Program-made: the position numbers and the translations under genes
Notes under the pieces: generated by a model
Database searches by the model: none
Told to the model about the DNA's origin: nothing
Seen by the model: only the letters and a program-made list of their open reading frames with translations
In this document: positions 28,098 to 37,569 of the stretch, one piece after another
Numbering within the stretch: position 1 is the first letter of the stretch
How the letters are laid out: each line of letters opens with the position of its first letter
Assembly (NCBI GenBank): GCA_003577275.1
Contig: QEVO01000003.1
Location: 124,001 to 188,000, forward strand
Direction of reading: 5' to 3'
Length of the DNA stretch: 64,000 nucleotides
Source of the DNA: Pseudomonadota bacterium
Lineage (GTDB): Bacteria > Pseudomonadota > Alphaproteobacteria > Sphingomonadales > Govanellaceae

Positions 28098-28205
28098 GGT
28101 GCTTCTCCTGTAAGAAGGTTGCTGGAGCCCCCATGGAATGCGGCGCATCCATCTCCTTAGCGAAGATGGCCAGGATAAGCTGGAAAAGGGCGGAGGATCA
28201 ATGCG

Positions 28206-29084
28206 TTAATATTTTGCCGCGGCGATGAGGCGCTCGGCGGCGGTCAGGGTGTTGTCCAGGAGGCAGGCGATGGTCATCGGCCCGACGCCGCCCGGCACCG
28301 GGGTGACGGCGCCGGCGATTTGCCGGGCCTGCGCGAAGCAGACGTCGCCGACGAGCCGGGTCTTGCCGTCCTCGGCGGGGATGCGGTTGATGCCGACGTC
28401 GATCACCGTCGCGCCAGGCTTGATCCAGTCGCCGCGGATCATCTCCGGCCGGCCGACGGCGGCCACCAGGATGTCGGCCTGCCGGCACTCTGCGGCCAAG
28501 TCGCGGGTTTTGGAATGGGCGATGGTGACGGTGCAGCTTTCCCGCACCAAAAGCTGCGCCATCGGCTTGCCGACGATGTTGGAGCGCCCGACCACCACCG
28601 CTTTCAGCCCCGTCAGGTCGCCTAAAGTATCCTTCAACAGCATCAGGCAGCCCCACGGCGTGCATGGCACCAGACCCTGGCCGCCGGTGGCGAGAAGCCC
28701 GGCGTTGACCACATGGAAGCCGTCCACATCCTTCTGCGGATCGATGGCGGCGATCACCTTCTGCTCGTCCATATGGCGGGGCAGGGGCAGTTGCACCAGG
28801 ATGCCGTGCACCGCCGGATCATCGTTGAGCTTGGCGATGAGCGCCAACAACTCGGCCTCCGGCGTCTCGACCGGCAGCCGATGCTCGAAGGAGTTCATGC
28901 CCACTTCGCGGGTTTGCTGGCCCTTGTTGCGAACGTAAACCTGGCTCGCCGGGTCTTCGCCCACCAGCACCACCGCCAGTCCGGGCGTCTCGCCGGCGCG
29001 CGCCTTAAGGTCGGCCACCCGCGTCTTGATCCGCTGCCGCAAGGCCGCCGCGAACGCCTTGCCATCAATGATCCGCGCCGTCAT
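28206..29084 (-). CDS. folD: Bifunctional methylene-THF dehydrogenase / methenyl-THF cyclohydrolase
   Basis: 292 residues. FolD interconverts 5,10-methylene-, methenyl- and 10-formyl-THF with NADP. The catalytic tyrosine/lysine motif is [32 protein letters not shown] and [16 protein letters not shown] are the folate-binding blocks, and [17 protein letters not shown] is the dinucleotide loop. The C-terminal [15 protein letters not shown] is also intact. Its start overlaps the DUF167 stop in ATGA (29081–29084), so yggT, DUF167 and folD form one operon. This joins the one-carbon theme of metF/metH at the left edge, although it is transcribed separately. Confidence 0.96.
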   Translation of the reverse strand: MTARIIDGKAFAAALRQRIKTRVADLKARAGETPGLAVVLVGEDPASQVYVRNKGQQTREVGMNSFEHRLPVETPEAELLALIAKLNDDPAVHGILVQLPLPRHMDEQKVIAAIDPQKDVDGFHVVNAGLLATGGQGLVPCTPWGCLMLLKDTLGDLTGLKAVVVGRSNIVGKPMAQLLVRESCTVTIAHSKTRDLAAECRQADILVAAVGRPEMIRGDWIKPGATVIDVGINRIPAEDGKTRLVGDVCFAQARQIAGAVTPVPGGVGPMTIACLLDNTLTAAERLIAAAKY

Positions 29085-29413
29085 ACGCTCTCCCCAAACA
29101 ACCGTTCTGCCGTTTTCGCCAGCGCTTCGGCGTCGCCTTCAATCAAGGCCCGCTTGTCCCGCGCCAACTCGCCGCGGGTGATCCGCACCGCGCTTTTGGC
29201 AACGCCGAAAGCCTTGGCCAGCAGCGCGCACACCGCCGCATTGGCCTTGCCATCCTCGGGCGGCGCGGCGACCCTAATTTTCAGCGTCTGCCGGCCGGCC
29301 GCATCGATGGCCAAACCTTCCAGACAATCGCGCCCGCCCTTGGGCGTTACCCTGAGGATAACCGCCAGCCCGTCCTTTTCAGGTTGCCAGGGAACAGCCC
29401 GTTGGTCCGCCAT
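29081..29413 (-). CDS. DUF167 (YggU-like) family protein
   Basis: 110 residues. The family pattern [11 protein letters not shown]…, [26 protein letters not shown] and [19 protein letters not shown] is clear. YggU is a small conserved α/β protein of unknown biochemical role that is very often next to yggT, as here. It is 12 bases downstream of the yggT stop and overlaps folD by four bases. Confidence 0.9.
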   Translation of the reverse strand: MADQRAVPWQPEKDGLAVILRVTPKGGRDCLEGLAIDAAGRQTLKIRVAAPPEDGKANAAVCALLAKAFGVAKSAVRITRGELARDKRALIEGDAEALAKTAERLFGESV

Positions 29414-29425
29414 GCCAGCGACGTT

Positions 29426-29722
29426 TTAGTAAACGCCGAGTGCCGCCGCCAGATCCTTGACGATAAAAACTTTCAACACCTGAAGTAAAATCAGGACAAC
29501 CACCGGCGATAAGTCTAGGCCGCCGAGATTAGGGAGGATGTTGCGCACCGGCCGCAACACCGGCTCGGTGAGCCGGTTTAAGACCTCCCACAGCGTGGCG
29601 ACGAAGCGGTTATAGGTGTTGATCACGCCGAAGGAAATGAGCCAGCTCATCACCACCATGGCAATGAGGACGAACTGGTAAAGATTGATGAGAGTTACCA
29701 GAAGGTAAAAAAGCGCATTCAT
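29426..29722 (-). CDS. YggT-family membrane protein
   Basis: 98 residues from the ATG at 29722, with GGAG eight bases upstream; the frame is open further upstream but lacks a ribosome-binding site. Two hydrophobic stretches (ALFYLLVTLINLYQFVLIAMVV at the N-terminus and LSPVVVLILLQVLKVFIV at the C-terminus) flank the family signature LNRLTEPVLRPVRNILPNLGGLD. YggT proteins are inner-membrane proteins linked to osmotic tolerance and, in relatives such as CCB3/SepG-like proteins, to cofactor or division machinery. The precise role is unknown. It leads the yggT–DUF167–folD operon. Confidence 0.9.
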   Translation of the reverse strand: MNALFYLLVTLINLYQFVLIAMVVMSWLISFGVINTYNRFVATLWEVLNRLTEPVLRPVRNILPNLGGLDLSPVVVLILLQVLKVFIVKDLAAALGVY

Positions 29723-29869
29723 GCTGAAAGCTCCGCCCCTGCAACAGGGGTTCAGATTTACCCCCTTGCCCAGCCGCATGCAACCCAACTTAACTTCGAA
29801 GAAAGAAATTGCCGGTAAAAGTATGGACAATAAACGCAACGAAAAAAACCTGTGGCGACAGGAGGTCGT

Positions 29870-32302
29870 GTGTTTCTGCCCTATAGTCGCATAGCCCTAC
29901 CGCGGCTAGAGCGGCCCGACGGGTCGATCCGGGCAACCGGGTCAACCGATCCGACGGGTGAGGTCGATTGGGCGGGGCTGGCCGACGAGGTTGACGGCCT
30001 GGTGCGGCAATCGCCGCTGCAAGCCGTCGCCAGCGTCGTCGCCGCCTTGATCGTCGCCACCTTCCTGCCCTCCTTGCATCATGGCGTGGAGCTTGGCTGG
30101 CTCTTCTTGGTGCTGGCCATCGAAGGCGTCAGGCTATGGATTTCCGCCCGTCGATATTATGCGCCGGCGACGCGGCCGCTGCCGTGGTGGCGCCGCGCCA
30201 TGGGCATGCTGGCGGCCGTTCACGGCCTGGCCTGGGGCGGGTTTCTCGCCGCCATGGTTTATATGGATGTGGATTTGACCCATCCGGCGCTGTTCCTGCC
30301 CTGGCTGGCAGTCACCATTGCCGCGGTCGCCCTGGGCGCGGCGTCGGCCTGGGTGGCGGTCAGCGCGCTTATTCCCCTGCTGTTGCTGCCCATGGCGGCG
30401 CCGCTGGTCGGCGTGGAAGCGTTCGACCCGGTACGGGGCGTCGGCCTGGGTCTTTTCCTCATCGGCGCCCTGTGGGCGGTCTACCGCCTGGAGGCGCTGA
30501 CCCACGCTGCGGCGGACGCCCGCCGGCAGATCGCCGAGCTAGAAGCGAGATACGCAGCGCAGGCCTATTTACATAGTAAAGACAGCGATCGCGCTGCCGC
30601 CATCCTCGGCTATATCAACGTCGCGGTGGCGGTGGTCGGGCGCGATGGTCGTCTGGAGCAGTGGAATCCGCTGTTTGCCGAGCTTATCCCGGCGCTGGGC
30701 GCGTTTGATCCGGCTCAGGATCGCGTCTTGCTGGAAGCTGTCTTGCGCCGCCATTACGACCAGGTGGGCCTGAGCGCCGCCGATGCCCAGGCTCGCATCG
30801 ACAAGACCCTGGCGGAATTGGCTCCCGGCTCGGGGGTTAACGACCTGAAGCGGGAATTCACCGCCCCCAATGGCCGCACCGTCGCGGTGACCGGCCGCCG
30901 GCTGCCTGATGATCGCTGGGTGCTGACGCTGGAGGATGTGTCGGTGGCGCGTCAGGCCGCCGCCGATGCGCTGCTCCAGGCCTCGCGCCGCGATCCCTTG
31001 ACCGGGCTGCCCAATCGCGTGGCGTTCCGGCGCGCTCTTGATCGAACCATCACCCGCGCCCGCCAGGCCAATCAGCCGGTGGGCATCGTCGTGTTCAATA
31101 TTGGCGCCTTCAAGGACATCAATGACGCCTTCGGCGCGCGGCTGGGCGATGAGGTGCTGCGCCACGTCGCCGCCTGTCTGATCGCCGCCAAGCAGGAGGG
31201 CGAGACCATCGGCCGCATCGGCAGCGATGAGTTCGCCATAACCGTCGTAACGGACGTCACCAAGACCTCGCTGGCGCATCGCGCGACAACCATGCTGGAG
31301 GCCATCCGGGGACGTCTGCCGGCGTTGCCGGAAAATATGTCGCTGGATGCTTATGCCGGCGCCACCATATTTCCCTACGATGACGGCGAGTCTGAAGTGT
31401 TGCTGCGCAGCGCCGGCATCGCGCTGGAACGGGCGCGCCAGGAAGACGGCAACGGCGTCGCCATTTTCGATCGCAGCATGGAGGCCGAGCAGCGGGCCCG
31501 CGTGGCGATGATCGAGGATATCCGCCAGGATCTCAACAGCCAGAATTTTGTCTATCATTACCAGCCGCAGATTGACTTGAAGACCAATGAGCTGGTCGGC
31601 GCGGAAGCGCTCTTGCGGTGGCGGCATCCCGAGCGCGGCTGGATGTCGCCCGACGTGTTCATTCCCGCCGCCGAGCTGTCGCGGCTCATCATCCCGCTGA
31701 CTGAACGCATGATCCCGGAAGTGTGCCAGCAGATCGTCGCGTGGGATCGTTGCGGCGCGCCGCCGCTGAAGGTGGCGATCAACTTATCGCCGATTCATTT
31801 GCGCAAAAGCGATTTTCCCGATCTCGTGCGCTCCATGCTGGACAACAGCGGCATAGACCCGCGGCGTCTGGAGTTTGAAATTACCGAAAGCATCATGATC
31901 AGCGACAACGAGGATGCCCGTCGCACCTTGAGTCGGCTGCGCGATCTTGGGGTGTGTCTGGCGATTGACGATTTCGGCACCGGCTATGCCTCGATCGGCT
32001 ACTTGCGGCGCATTCCGGTGAGCAAGATCAAGATCGACCGCAGTTTCGTCCGCGAAGCGATCGGCGACCAGGGGGCGCGAACCATCGTCTCGGCCATCGC
32101 CGGCCTGGGCCACAGCTTTCGGGTCAGCGTCGTCGCCGAAGGCGTCGAAACCGAGCTGCACGCTCGGGAGGTCACGGCCCTCGGCTGCGATATCGGGCAG
32201 GGGTATCACTACGCCGCGGCGCTGCCGGCTGACGAGTTTATCCAATGGTCGAAAGCTCGCGTTGCCGCACCGGCAAATCCGCCCCTCATTAAAATCGCCT
32301 GA
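29870..32302 (+). CDS. Membrane-anchored cyclic-di-GMP phosphodiesterase with degenerate GGDEF and intact EAL domains
   Basis: 810 residues from a GTG at 29870 with AGGAGG four bases upstream; another GTG at 29852 is possible. Residues about 45–215 hold five or six hydrophobic helices (a sensor membrane region). About 245–345 is a PAS-like domain ending in LTLEDVSVARQA. The GGDEF domain follows (DPLTGLPNRVAFRRAL), but its signature is GSDEF, and the metal-binding LDLDxF motif reads VFNIGAFKDIND, so both Asp ligands are lost. The EAL domain is complete: GAEALLRWRHP, AINLSP, FEITESIM, IDDFGTGYAS, KIKIDRSFV, VVAEGVET. It therefore most likely hydrolyses c-di-GMP, with the GGDEF part as a GTP sensor or scaffold. 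It is transcribed toward the Wzi-like gene. Confidence 0.9.
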   Translation: MFLPYSRIALPRLERPDGSIRATGSTDPTGEVDWAGLADEVDGLVRQSPLQAVASVVAALIVATFLPSLHHGVELGWLFLVLAIEGVRLWISARRYYAPATRPLPWWRRAMGMLAAVHGLAWGGFLAAMVYMDVDLTHPALFLPWLAVTIAAVALGAASAWVAVSALIPLLLLPMAAPLVGVEAFDPVRGVGLGLFLIGALWAVYRLEALTHAAADARRQIAELEARYAAQAYLHSKDSDRAAAILGYINVAVAVVGRDGRLEQWNPLFAELIPALGAFDPAQDRVLLEAVLRRHYDQVGLSAADAQARIDKTLAELAPGSGVNDLKREFTAPNGRTVAVTGRRLPDDRWVLTLEDVSVARQAAADALLQASRRDPLTGLPNRVAFRRALDRTITRARQANQPVGIVVFNIGAFKDINDAFGARLGDEVLRHVAACLIAAKQEGETIGRIGSDEFAITVVTDVTKTSLAHRATTMLEAIRGRLPALPENMSLDAYAGATIFPYDDGESEVLLRSAGIALERARQEDGNGVAIFDRSMEAEQRARVAMIEDIRQDLNSQNFVYHYQPQIDLKTNELVGAEALLRWRHPERGWMSPDVFIPAAELSRLIIPLTERMIPEVCQQIVAWDRCGAPPLKVAINLSPIHLRKSDFPDLVRSMLDNSGIDPRRLEFEITESIMISDNEDARRTLSRLRDLGVCLAIDDFGTGYASIGYLRRIPVSKIKIDRSFVREAIGDQGARTIVSAIAGLGHSFRVSVVAEGVETELHAREVTALGCDIGQGYHYAAALPADEFIQWSKARVAAPANPPLIKIA

Positions 32303-32401
32303 CGGCAAAAAAAGTTGGCGTCGTCGACCCTGCCATGATAGGCAAGAGCGTCCGCGGCTGATGTGTTTTTTAAGCAGCCGAATCCAGGGGGATAGGGAAA
32401 A

Positions 32402-33889
32402 TTGAAGCGCTTCTTTAAGCTTTGCCTGGCGCTCGGGATGGCGGCGGCGTTCGCCGGCGCGGCCAACGCCAGTCCCTGGGCGGAAGCCGGCGACCGGCAG
32501 TTGCGCAGCGATATCGAACTCCTTGCTCAGTATGGCCTGATCCGCGGCCCGATCACCGCCTGGCCGCTGCCCTGGGCGCAAATTTCCTCCCGGCTTCACG
32601 ACGACCCCGGCCGGCCGCTGCCGGCGCATATCCGCCTGGCGCTGGCGCGGGTGAAAGCCAAAATGCCGAGCGAGGACGATATTGGCCGGCCGCGGCTGGG
32701 GATCGACGCGCGCGGCGCGTCGAGGGCGAAGATCGGCCGCGATTTCGGTGACGCGGCGCGCCACAAGGCGGATGTCACGGCCTCCGCCGAGGTCAACCTC
32801 TCCGCCGCCTCGGCCCGCGTCGCGGTGGGCTACCTCGGCGACGATGACGACGGCAAGCTGATCCTCGACGGCAGCTACCTCGCCTTCGCCCTGGGCAATT
32901 GGGCGATCTACGGCGGCTGGCTGGATCATTGGTGGGGGCCGGGGTGGTCATCGAGCCTTATCATGTCCACGAATGCCCGTCCTGCGCCGCGCGTCGGCCT
33001 GATGCGGCTTGATCCGCGCCCCTTCGGCACCAAGTGGCTGAGCTGGTTGGGGCCATGGCAGTTCAACGTCTTTCTCGGCCGCCTCGATGATAACGAACGG
33101 ATCATCCGCGATCCCTACTTCGTCGGCATGCGGTTCTCTTTCAGCCCCATTGACAATCTTGACATCGGCCTGTCGCGCACCATCATGCTGTGCGGCGACG
33201 GCCGGCCGTGCGGCTTCAACATCTGGACCAAAGCGCTGATCGGCGGCTTTGGCGTCGATAATCCCGATAAGCCCGGCGAGGTCGATCCCAGCAACCAGCT
33301 CGCCGGCTATGATGTGCGCTACAGCTTTAACCTCAATGACAGCATATCGACGGCGATCTACGGCCAGATGATCGGCGAGGATCAGAAGTACGCCATTCCC
33401 AATAAGTATTCGTTGCTATTGGGCGCAAGCATTCTGGTCCCGGTCGGCAATGAAGGCGAGATGCTGCGCTTTATTCTGGAACACACGGACACAGTAGCGT
33501 TCTTGACCGGCAAGGGGCGCTTTCATCAGTATAACGTGTTTTATAACCACAGCCGATACCGCTCCGGCTACCGCTATCACGATGTGGTCATGGGCGACCG
33601 CTACGACAGCGACAGCCGCGCCTGGTATTTGAGCGGCATGTTTACCGACAAAGACAGCTGGACCTACCGCGTCGCCGTGCAGCGCGCCAATATCAACATT
33701 GATAATGCCGGCCAGAATGCCCTCTCCGCCACTAAGGAGCGGATCCATACCTTGGAGGCGGGGATTACCGTACCGTCGGATTTCGGCACCTTCGATCTGG
33801 AGGCGCGCTACTCCGACGACTGGCCGAACACCCCCGGCGTTTCCGACGGCAAAGCGGCCTTGGAGGCCGGTTGGGGCATCCAGTTCTAA
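32402..33889 (+). CDS. Capsule assembly protein Wzi-family outer-membrane β-barrel
   Basis: 495 residues from a TTG at 32402 (ribosome-binding TAGGGA upstream). A Sec signal peptide ends near ANA|SP (residue 23). The family pattern is evident: LRSDIELLAQYGLIRGPIT and a PLPWAQI block, then WAIYGGWLDHWWGPGWSSSLIMSTNARP, the strand pair typical of Wzi, and alternating β-strand segments to an aromatic C-terminus (GWGIQF). In E. coli, Wzi is an 18-strand barrel with lectin-like capsule attachment. Here no capsule or polysaccharide export genes are close, so its ligand is unknown. It follows the c-di-GMP phosphodiesterase by 99 bases on the same strand. Confidence 0.85.
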   Translation: MKRFFKLCLALGMAAAFAGAANASPWAEAGDRQLRSDIELLAQYGLIRGPITAWPLPWAQISSRLHDDPGRPLPAHIRLALARVKAKMPSEDDIGRPRLGIDARGASRAKIGRDFGDAARHKADVTASAEVNLSAASARVAVGYLGDDDDGKLILDGSYLAFALGNWAIYGGWLDHWWGPGWSSSLIMSTNARPAPRVGLMRLDPRPFGTKWLSWLGPWQFNVFLGRLDDNERIIRDPYFVGMRFSFSPIDNLDIGLSRTIMLCGDGRPCGFNIWTKALIGGFGVDNPDKPGEVDPSNQLAGYDVRYSFNLNDSISTAIYGQMIGEDQKYAIPNKYSLLLGASILVPVGNEGEMLRFILEHTDTVAFLTGKGRFHQYNVFYNHSRYRSGYRYHDVVMGDRYDSDSRAWYLSGMFTDKDSWTYRVAVQRANINIDNAGQNALSATKERIHTLEAGITVPSDFGTFDLEARYSDDWPNTPGVSDGKAALEAGWGIQF

Positions 33890-33986
33890 GTCTAAGTAAT
33901 TTCCTAACAAAATATTAACCTAAGCGCCGGACAATGCGACCGTGCGGGGCTCCGCGCCCCGCCTAACGCAGGGATATTGGCGCAGC

Positions 33987-36860
33987 ATGGTTTCGCTGTT
34001 TGGCAGCACCTCGGGGACGACGGCGTTCAACTTTCAGCAGTTGGACCTGTCGATGCTGGGCGCCTATTACGAGGCCAAGACGGCGCTCCTGACCGGCACT
34101 TCGCTAGCGCCGCCGCGGGCGAGCCGCGGTCCGGCGGTGGTAACGCCCTGGGAGCAGCCGGAGGATACCCGCTCGCTCAATCAGCGGGTTAATGAAGTCA
34201 AGGCGCTGCAATCCTTCATCAATCCCAAATCCGACCAGGCGAAGCTCGCCGGCGACAATAAGGACGCCAAGGCGCTCTTTACCCTTTACCAGGCTTATAC
34301 GCGCCTCAAAGCGGTGGCGGAACTGGCCGCCGACAAAAACACCACCGACGCCAGCCGCGGGCCGCTGGACATCCTGGTCAAGAAAGGCCTGTCGCAGATC
34401 CAGGATTACATTGCTAGCGCGGAACTCGATAAGCTCGATTTGATCTACGGCGCCAAAAGCAATCGCGTGGAAACCGGCATCGGGCTCGGCAAAAACCGCA
34501 CCAAGGTGATCGGCGCGGCGATCCAGAAAGGGGCCAAGGACGATCCCATTCCCGGCATCGTCGGCAACGAGGTGTTTACCGTTTCCATCACCAAATCCGG
34601 CGTCACCGACAATTTCGTCATCGACCTGTCGCAAATCGCCGGTCCGATCACGCTCGGCTCGCTGGCGAGCTACATCAATTCGCAGATCATCACGGTCACC
34701 ACCCTTGATAGCGGGGGCAACACGGTGCCTAAGTACAGCGCGCGCTTTGGCGTCGAAAGCGTGGCTGGGAAGGGCTATGCCCTGGCAGTCAGCGGACTGG
34801 TCGCCGAGGACGTGAGCTTGTCGGCGGCGGCTGCTGCGCCAAGCCTGTTTCTCGCCGGCGCGACGCGCCCCGTCGGCAGCGACGCCACCGGCGCGGCGAC
34901 GTTGATCCGGCTTGATGGCGTCGACGGCGGCGATCCGACGCGGGCCTTGCGGGAAACCTACGCCGGCGTCGGCGCGCCGCTCCTCGAGGTCGAGGAACCC
35001 GAGGAAGACCCGCTCAACGGCCGCACCAACGAGGTGGTGGAAAAAATCCGCAAGCAGGTAAGCGACCTGTTCACGGAGCTGGAGATCGACACCGCCGCCG
35101 ACGCGCCGGATCGGCCGGCGGTGGATACCGCCGCCGCCGCCGTGGCCGTCGACAGCCAGGGTTATGTCTTCGTCGTCGGCGCTACCGCCGGCGATCTGGG
35201 CAATGAAATCAACCGATCTGACGGCAGCGATGTTTACCTGAGCAAATACGATGCGTCCGGCAACATCGTTTGGCAGCGCCTCCTGGGCGCAAATGGCACG
35301 GCGGAAGGCTTTGCTCTAGCCATCGACAGTAATGACAATGTTATCGTCGCCGGCAGCGTTGATGGCAGTGTGGATGGCGGCGAGCTCTTCAGCGGCACCG
35401 ACAGTTTCGTCGCCAAGTTCTCCAATGAGGGCGACCGGCTGTGGAAGCAGCAGCTTGATACCGTTGCCACCGATGAAGCGTTGGCGGTAACCGTTGACGC
35501 GGCGGGCGATGTGCTGATCGTCGGCCACGCCAGCGGCGTCCTGCAATCGGGCAATACCTTTGGCGGCGCGCGCGACGGCTATGTCGCCAAGCTTTCCGGC
35601 AGTTCCGGCGCGGTCGCTGCGACCTCGCTGTTCGGTGGCATCGGCTTCGAGACGGCGAAGGATATCGCCGTCGCCGCCGACGGCAACATCCTGGTGGCGA
35701 GCGAAGAGGATGGCCGCGCTGTGGTGCGCAAGCTCGATGCGGCGGACTTTTCCAACATCCTGTGGGCGGTGGACTTGGGCGATCTTGGCGCGGGCGGCGT
35801 CGGCGGCTTGGCGGTGGAGGGCGGCGCGGTCTATCTTGCCGGCTCAACCGGCAACAGCGGCTTTGGCGCCGGCTCGACCATCGGCAGCCATGGCGGCGGC
35901 CAGGACGGATATGTGGTGAAAATCGACGACGCCGGCGCATCGGCCAGCGCGTCCTGGACGGCGTTCATCGGCACCAGCGCCGGCGACGGCATCAAGGATG
36001 TCACGGCAAGCGGCGGCTACGTCTATGTGGCGGGACAAACCGCCGGCGCCTTCGGCGGCGAAACCAAATCCGGCGTTACCGACGCGTTCGCCGCAAAAGT
36101 CGACGGCGTGACCGGGACGACGGTTTGGACGGAGCAGATCGGCGGGCTGTCGGGCTATAACGCCGCCGCCGGCATTGCCTTTTCATCGAACGGCAATTCG
36201 GTCTTGACCAAGCTTGGCCTTGGCCCCGGTACGTTGCAAATCAGCGAGACCCGCGACGTGACGACGCAGACCACGGTGCGCGCCGGCGATTATTTTTATA
36301 TCGCCATCAATGGCGGCAAGAAGATGAAGGTAACGGTTCAGGAAGGCGACACCTTCGAGCGTCTGGCGTCACGCATCAATCGCTTGTCGCTGCGTTATAT
36401 CAAGGCCGAGGAGGTGTTCACCGGCGATGGCCGCAAGTTGAAGATTTCGGTGAAAAATGACTCGGAAATCCAACTGTTCGCCGGCGACGGCGACCGCGAC
36501 GCCTTGAAAAGCCTGGGCCTGACACCAACCAAGATATTCCCCAACGACCGGCTCTTTGGCACGAAGAAGCAGGATGGCGAAAGCGCCGTAAGCGATGAGC
36601 TCGGCGGCATTTTCGGCTTCAAGTTCGAGGATGGCTTGAATGCGGCGAACGAAAACGGCGCCAAGTATCTGTTGGGGAAGGTCAACGACGCCATCGCCGA
36701 GGTGCAACGCGCCTACCGCTCGCTCTATAAAGATCCGCTCACCGAATATTTGAAGAGCCAGAGCAAGCCCACTGGGCCGGTGCCGCCGGCGCTGGCCAAG
36801 CAACTGGCCAATTATCAGGCGGGCCTTAGCCGGCTGATCGGCGGCGGCATCGTCACATAA
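33987..36860 (+). CDS. Large secreted-type protein: β-propeller (SBBP-like repeats) between flagellar hook-like segments
   Basis: 957 residues from the ATG at 33987; a GTG at 33942 adds 15 residues. The N-terminal 375 residues are helical then β-rich (GNEVFTVSITKSGVTDNFVI… GSLASYINSQIITVTT). Residues about 380–740 are six or seven SBBP-type repeats of about 45–60 residues with the recurring pattern VAVDSQGYVFVVGATAGD…DVYLSKYDASGNIVWQRLLG, as in AIDSNDNVIVAGSVDG, VTVDAAGDVLIVGHASG and VTASGGYVYVAGQTAG. Next, FYIAINGGKKMKVTVQEGD and DTFERLASRINRLS, followed by GDGDRDALKSLGLTP, resemble the FliD/flagellin hook-IN motif. No signal peptide is seen, so export by a flagellar-type or type I route is likely but not shown. 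The function is unknown. The FliL-like gene follows after 25 bases. Confidence 0.7.
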   Translation: MVSLFGSTSGTTAFNFQQLDLSMLGAYYEAKTALLTGTSLAPPRASRGPAVVTPWEQPEDTRSLNQRVNEVKALQSFINPKSDQAKLAGDNKDAKALFTLYQAYTRLKAVAELAADKNTTDASRGPLDILVKKGLSQIQDYIASAELDKLDLIYGAKSNRVETGIGLGKNRTKVIGAAIQKGAKDDPIPGIVGNEVFTVSITKSGVTDNFVIDLSQIAGPITLGSLASYINSQIITVTTLDSGGNTVPKYSARFGVESVAGKGYALAVSGLVAEDVSLSAAAAAPSLFLAGATRPVGSDATGAATLIRLDGVDGGDPTRALRETYAGVGAPLLEVEEPEEDPLNGRTNEVVEKIRKQVSDLFTELEIDTAADAPDRPAVDTAAAAVAVDSQGYVFVVGATAGDLGNEINRSDGSDVYLSKYDASGNIVWQRLLGANGTAEGFALAIDSNDNVIVAGSVDGSVDGGELFSGTDSFVAKFSNEGDRLWKQQLDTVATDEALAVTVDAAGDVLIVGHASGVLQSGNTFGGARDGYVAKLSGSSGAVAATSLFGGIGFETAKDIAVAADGNILVASEEDGRAVVRKLDAADFSNILWAVDLGDLGAGGVGGLAVEGGAVYLAGSTGNSGFGAGSTIGSHGGGQDGYVVKIDDAGASASASWTAFIGTSAGDGIKDVTASGGYVYVAGQTAGAFGGETKSGVTDAFAAKVDGVTGTTVWTEQIGGLSGYNAAAGIAFSSNGNSVLTKLGLGPGTLQISETRDVTTQTTVRAGDYFYIAINGGKKMKVTVQEGDTFERLASRINRLSLRYIKAEEVFTGDGRKLKISVKNDSEIQLFAGDGDRDALKSLGLTPTKIFPNDRLFGTKKQDGESAVSDELGGIFGFKFEDGLNAANENGAKYLLGKVNDAIAEVQRAYRSLYKDPLTEYLKSQSKPTGPVPPALAKQLANYQAGLSRLIGGGIVT

Positions 36861-36885
36861 CTTCCAACGTCGACAGGTCGATAAG

Positions 36886-37299
36886 ATGTTGCAGCAACAC
36901 CATTGGCGTTTCTTCCTAGTTGCAGTCTTGGCGGGGTTTATCGCCACCTCGGCGATGGCCAGCGGCAAGGAACCGGCGCTCGGCGAGCCGCGCCACATCG
37001 CGTTGGAGCCGATGACGGTGTCGATATTCCGCGATTCCCAGACCCGCGGTCTCTTGACCGTTACCGTCAGCCTGGAGCTGGCCGATGCTGACGACCGCGA
37101 GCGGGTGCTGGCGGTGATGCCGCGCCTCCAGGATCAATTCGTCATGGCCTTAACAAGGCTCGCCGCTAATCGCGTCGACGTCCGGCGGCCGCTCGACATC
37201 GATGGCTTGGCCGGCGTGTTGCAGTCGGCGGCCGACCGCACCATTGGGGCCAAGACCGCACGGGTGCTGGTGGAGGGGGCGACAGTGCGCCGGCTTTGA
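36886..37299 (+). CDS. FliL-like small exported protein
   Basis: 137 residues. A signal peptide or anchor helix (FFLVAVLAGFIATSAMA, to about residue 25) is followed by a domain resembling the periplasmic part of FliL: LTVTVSLELADADDRERVLAVMPRLQDQFVMAL, given here as a region at about residues 45–80, then a leucine-rich C-terminus with an ARVLVEGATVRRL strand. FliL normally stabilises the flagellar stator, but no flagellar operon is in the window. Immediately upstream is the propeller protein with hook-like segments, so the pair may be an auxiliary flagellum-associated unit. The resemblance is by pattern only. Confidence 0.6.
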   Translation: MLQQHHWRFFLVAVLAGFIATSAMASGKEPALGEPRHIALEPMTVSIFRDSQTRGLLTVTVSLELADADDRERVLAVMPRLQDQFVMALTRLAANRVDVRRPLDIDGLAGVLQSAADRTIGAKTARVLVEGATVRRL

Positions 37300-37457
37300 G
37301 CGAGCACCCTATAACCTGCGTTCCCCCTGTTTATAAGCTTTCTAAATGCGCCTAAAGACTAAGAAAATTCTGGCCAGCATTAGAAGAATTCCAACCAGCC
37401 ACGCCTTGCATATTGGCCACGCCGGCCACCGCGATCCGGTTATTTTCCTACTCAGGC

Positions 37458-37486
37458 TTGACGGCTTGGGCCAAGTTATGGAATTA
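37458..37486 (+). promoter_or_regulatory. Possible promoter with a spacer palindrome, upstream of the second TonB receptor
   Basis: TTGACG (37458–37463), a 17-base spacer and GAATTA (37481–37486); the spacer contains the dyad CTTGG-G-CCAAG, a possible operator. The remaining gap, 37300–37569, is AT-rich near 37480–37515 (TTTTGAAAATATTTTGAA) and shows no gene. GGGAGAG precedes the ATG at 37570. Confidence 0.35.
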
Positions 37487-37569
37487 TTTTGAAAATATTT
37501 TGAATTTCAATAATTAAACGCCCCCGATAAGAGCGTAGGCAATGAGGCTTAAACAAATGGGAGAGCGCC

